From Bacillota bacterium (GTDB lineage: Bacteria; Bacillota; Clostridia; Christensenellales; SZUA-584), in the NCBI GenBank assembly GCA_023415915.1, contig JAEZIZ010000003.1, forward strand, positions 1-64,000: DNA of 64,000 nt, written 5' to 3'. Each line of letters starts with the position of its first letter. Position 1 is the first letter of the stretch. Below are positions 61,263-64,000 of this stretch, in pieces. The notes under the pieces are model-generated. The model was given only the letters and a program-made list of their open reading frames with translations, did no database searches and had not been told where the DNA came from. The translations under genes and the position numbers were made by a program.

Positions 61263-62855
61263 TCATCCTTGCCGTCTCTCTTCCCTTTCCCGCATACGTT
61301 CCAATATGCCCGGCATAAGTATGCCGCTGCCGTCTAGCGCATTTACCATGAATTCTTCTTCATTTCCTTCACTCCAATCATCCATATGTTCAAGCATGTA
61401 TTCTTCCTGCGCCTTTATAAGCCACGCGGGTACGATAAGCACGCGCTCAGTATCGTCCTTGGCGTTTATGTATGTGGTAACCAGTCGCATTTCCTCGATA
61501 TTGATGCGCATTTTGCCGCGCTGTCCGTCCAGCCATGCTCCATTCATAAAGAAAATGTGGTAAAGGACACGCTCTTTCATATCATCGAGCGGCATAAGAG
61601 TGGTGTTTTCGGCCACACGCTCCACTACCTGCGCCATGCTATCCCAAGAGAAGTATTCTACGCCTTCCTCGCTTATTATCATGCTCACATTCTCCAGATA
61701 AAAGGGCGCGCAATATAGCTCAGAGTAATCCTGCTCAGGCGAAAAACTGCCGCCACGCTGCGAAGTCGAGGGTATGCCGCCGCATTCGCGCACAAATTCC
61801 ACATAGCAGCCGGGTATTGTATGATCTTCTTCTCCTTCCTTGCCGCGTTCCCTGGAGAACATCGCCTTTTCAAAGCTTTTAAGCTGCATCCCTTCTATGC
61901 CCAGCTCCTCCAGCACACGAATCGCTCTGTCAGCCGCGGCGCGCAGGTCCATGTTGTTCTCCTGCATACGCTTAAGTCCTTTGTCTACAAACTCACGCTG
62001 ACTTGCCCAATCCTTCTTCCACGCGTCATTGTCAAATTTTGCATACCACTCCGCTTCCTTCTTTAGTTCTTCATCATACCAGGTAAAATAACTTTCCATG
62101 TCCCATCCGCCGCTGATCCCGGAATATGAAAAACCGGAACTCGTGTTTTTCCCTTTTTCATAGCGGTGTGCATAGACAGACCCATATCTTTTTCCGTCCG
62201 GCAATTCTATGGAGACGCTAATGGTATTTTCCCCGTACTCCTTTTGAGGTTCCCCTGTCTCATAATCGGTCGAATACGTAAACACCGGCTTCACATACGT
62301 GTAAGTATAGCTTTCGGGCGCCTCGGCCATCTTGCTTTCCACCTCTTTGATATATGAGCGGATGGCCTCGGGAGTCTCGCCGTCGCCGCCGTTCAATACA
62401 TTTTGCAGGCTCTGTTTCAATTCGATAAGCTCTTCTTCATACTCCGATTTCAGCCTTACATTTTCGCCGGTAAAGAATTTCGTTCCCGGCTCGGTAAAAT
62501 ACGCGATCAGCTCATCCACTTTCTCCTGCGTGAATGGGGCGCGCTCGAGCCGCTCCACCGGATATGCCTCCGCCTCGGGCATCAGTATATCCGCATCCAC
62601 CTCGATGGTAAGATAATCGTTCTTTTCCACCGTTTCCTTCCAATGCTCCTTAACCGAATAAACAGCCGGCTCTGTAACGTCCTTCGCTTCTTCTGTCGGC
62701 GGCGCGGTTGTTTCCAGAATCGCTTCTTTGGGTATATCGTCCTCCCTGCGTACTACCGGAGGCGTATCTGGCGTCGGCTGGCAGGCAGAGAGACAGATAA
62801 TCACTGCCGCCAGTATTGCAAGCACGGCTTTACACTTTAAAATAACGGTCCTCAT
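61263..62855 (-). CDS. Lipoprotein related to the M56 ectodomain (DUF6034-like)
   Basis: A 530-residue lipoprotein: signal peptide and lipobox LSAC (Cys25) followed by QPTP, as in the M56 ectodomain (TACQPTP). Two conserved halves follow: a middle region with EEELIELKQSLQ and a C-terminal domain with RVLIVPAWLIKAQ and MVNALDGSG, both echoed in its neighbours. It probably sits on the outer face of the membrane. I recall this arrangement as DUF6034 but did not search. Function unknown; association with BlaI suggests sensing or an effector role. RBS AGGAGG precedes the ATG. Confidence 0.82.
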   Translation of the reverse strand: MRTVILKCKAVLAILAAVIICLSACQPTPDTPPVVRREDDIPKEAILETTAPPTEEAKDVTEPAVYSVKEHWKETVEKNDYLTIEVDADILMPEAEAYPVERLERAPFTQEKVDELIAYFTEPGTKFFTGENVRLKSEYEEELIELKQSLQNVLNGGDGETPEAIRSYIKEVESKMAEAPESYTYTYVKPVFTYSTDYETGEPQKEYGENTISVSIELPDGKRYGSVYAHRYEKGKNTSSGFSYSGISGGWDMESYFTWYDEELKKEAEWYAKFDNDAWKKDWASQREFVDKGLKRMQENNMDLRAAADRAIRVLEELGIEGMQLKSFEKAMFSRERGKEGEEDHTIPGCYVEFVRECGGIPSTSQRGGSFSPEQDYSELYCAPFYLENVSMIISEEGVEYFSWDSMAQVVERVAENTTLMPLDDMKERVLYHIFFMNGAWLDGQRGKMRINIEEMRLVTTYINAKDDTERVLIVPAWLIKAQEEYMLEHMDDWSEGNEEEFMVNALDGSGILMPGILERMREREERRQG

Positions 62856-62927
62856 GATTAATTCCTCCTATATATGCACTGATATCCTATGCAGTCACGA
62901 CTGCTGCATTCAGCCTTTAGGGAAGTT

Positions 62928-64000
62928 CTACTCCGGCCCTTGCATCTCTATTACGCCCCCGTCTATCGCGTTCAGCATATATGAGCAGTCACGATATCTT
63001 TCTTCTTTTTTAAGATATTCGCTATAGAATCCTGTTTCCGTTTCGAACACCCATGCGGGTACAAGCATCGCCTGATTCGGGTTATCCTTTACACCGATAT
63101 ACCCGACCCGCAGCTCTGCCGTTATCACATAAATCTTTAAATCCTTCCTATACCCGAACGAGTTCTTATAGCGTATCTGGTCTATCAGCCTTTGCTGTAT
63201 GTCTTCAAACGGCAGAAGCTCCACGTTTTCGTTTACCATCTCTAAGACTTTTGTGCACTCGTACCAATGAAAGCTTTGCACGCCGTCCTCAGTCACCAGT
63301 ATCGAAAGCTGCTCTATTGAAAAGGGAAAAGAGTACTGCGGCGGCCGCTCGTATTTGTTCCAGCTTCCGCCCAAGAACTGGTATCCTGGTATTCCTCCGC
63401 TCTCCCGCATATATTCAAACCTGTAGCCTCCCTTATCGGGGTATTCACGCGACACAGCTCTGTCTGCTCTTACAAGCGCCATATCCTTTATGTCAAGATC
63501 CGCTATGACCTTTTCGGCCGCATTCTGCGCGTCTTCCTTTTTCAGGGTTACCTTATCATAAAGCACTCCCATCCCCGTCCATCCCGATTCCTCCTCAGTC
63601 ATTTCCCTCATCATCGAATCATAGTCCGATTCGGATTTGTACATCTCGTCGTAACCGGAAGAAAAATAAAAGCCCATCAAATCATTGCCAGCTTTATAGT
63701 TGTGGATGTATATGCTTCCATCTTTCCCGACGCCGTTTTCCACCATCACGCTTAAGTAATTTCTGCCCATCTCAGTGTCTTCCTCGCCCGTCTTGTGGTC
63801 TCTTGGATATGTAAGCGTCGTATCCGTATATATCTTGGGCGAATCGACGGGCGCGGCCGCCTGTTTCTCCTCCAGCTCCTTAAGCCATTCCTTGCTCTCC
63901 TCGGTAACGACGAATTTGCCGTCTATCTCCTGCCCCCGCTTTGCGTCGACTATCATCTCGCCGTAGTCCGATTTCGTCATCACGCGCGGCAGGTAAAGCT
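62928..64000 (-). CDS. Second DUF6034-like lipoprotein, partial at the window edge
   Basis: At least 357 codons. The frame is open to position 64000, so the N-terminus and any signal peptide are outside the window. The GTG/ATG pair at 63978-63983 is probably internal, since sequence before it (LYLPRV) continues the paralogue pattern. The middle contains YRFEYMRESGGIPGYQFLGG, matching VEFVRECGGIPS in the neighbour. The end contains AMLVPAWVFETE and YMLNAIDGGVIEM, matching VLIVPAWLI and FMVNALDGS. It lies 72 bases upstream of the first lipoprotein on the same strand and is clearly a tandem duplicate. Confidence 0.8.
   Translation of the reverse strand, partial: LYLPRVMTKSDYGEMIVDAKRGQEIDGKFVVTEESKEWLKELEEKQAAAPVDSPKIYTDTTLTYPRDHKTGEEDTEMGRNYLSVMVENGVGKDGSIYIHNYKAGNDLMGFYFSSGYDEMYKSESDYDSMMREMTEEESGWTGMGVLYDKVTLKKEDAQNAAEKVIADLDIKDMALVRADRAVSREYPDKGGYRFEYMRESGGIPGYQFLGGSWNKYERPPQYSFPFSIEQLSILVTEDGVQSFHWYECTKVLEMVNENVELLPFEDIQQRLIDQIRYKNSFGYRKDLKIYVITAELRVGYIGVKDNPNQAMLVPAWVFETETGFYSEYLKKEERYRDCSYMLNAIDGGVIEMQGPE

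Overview
The window looks like chromosomal DNA of an anaerobic Gram-positive bacterium, most likely an uncultured gut Clostridia lineage. Supporting signs are strong AGGAGG-type ribosome binding sites, consensus TTGACA/TATAAT promoters, CwlD- and VanW-type envelope genes, BlaI and RpiR/ROK regulators, and a selenium-linked purine-degradation operon of a type known from gut anaerobes. Taxonomy is inferred from gene content only. I saw no rRNA, tRNA, CRISPR array, insertion sequence or prophage.

Layout. (1) 1-11920, minus strand: one operon ygeY-ygeW-arcC-ssnA-ygfK-xdhD-hydA, driven by a TTGACA-N17-TATATT promoter. Its gene set matches the anaerobic purine/uric acid degradation cluster. (2) 12040-14193: tex, with an apparent CTG start codon. 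(3) 14459-18854, plus strand: MoxR ATPase, DUF58 and transglutaminase-like membrane protein. These are followed at 18971-20949 by a coupled PaaK-like adenylate-forming enzyme and an S51-like peptidase. (4) 20950-21555: a repeat-rich gap. (5) 21556-25719: asparaginase, M32 carboxypeptidase and MATE exporter. (6) 25824-30517: an accessory operon for molybdenum hydroxylases (NTP transferase-HD, C-GCAxxG-C-C protein, AMP/CoA ligase-like enzyme, XdhC, histidine phosphatase).

(7) 30938-43315: a long sugar operon. In transcription order it holds an RpiR regulator, an ADP-dependent sugar kinase, a xylulokinase-like kinase, an Rbs-type ABC importer, a class II aldolase, a mannose-6-phosphate-isomerase-like cupin, an allulose/tagatose 3-epimerase-like protein, DhaK and DhaL. 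(8) 43622-44842: a ROK regulator with its own consensus promoter. (9) 45085-49510: PfkB kinase, aldose 1-epimerase, URO-D-type methyltransferase and homocysteine S-methyltransferase. (10) 49946-58137: an envelope locus with cwlD, an ABC-2-type exporter, VanW, and a MacB/FtsX-type exporter whose ATPase has lost most of its catalytic motifs. (11) 58532-64000: a BlaI/M56 (BlaR1-like) locus. Its M56 gene is broken three ways, and its extracellular domain is homologous to two neighbouring lipoproteins.

A family of small palindromic repeats is scattered between genes. Copies also lie in frame inside two proteins, the NTP transferase and the MATE exporter. The most unusual items are these coding-sequence repeats, the decayed M56/lipoprotein sensory locus with intact BlaI operators, the degenerate ABC ATPase, the CTG start of tex, and the sugar operon with an archaeal-type ADP-dependent kinase.
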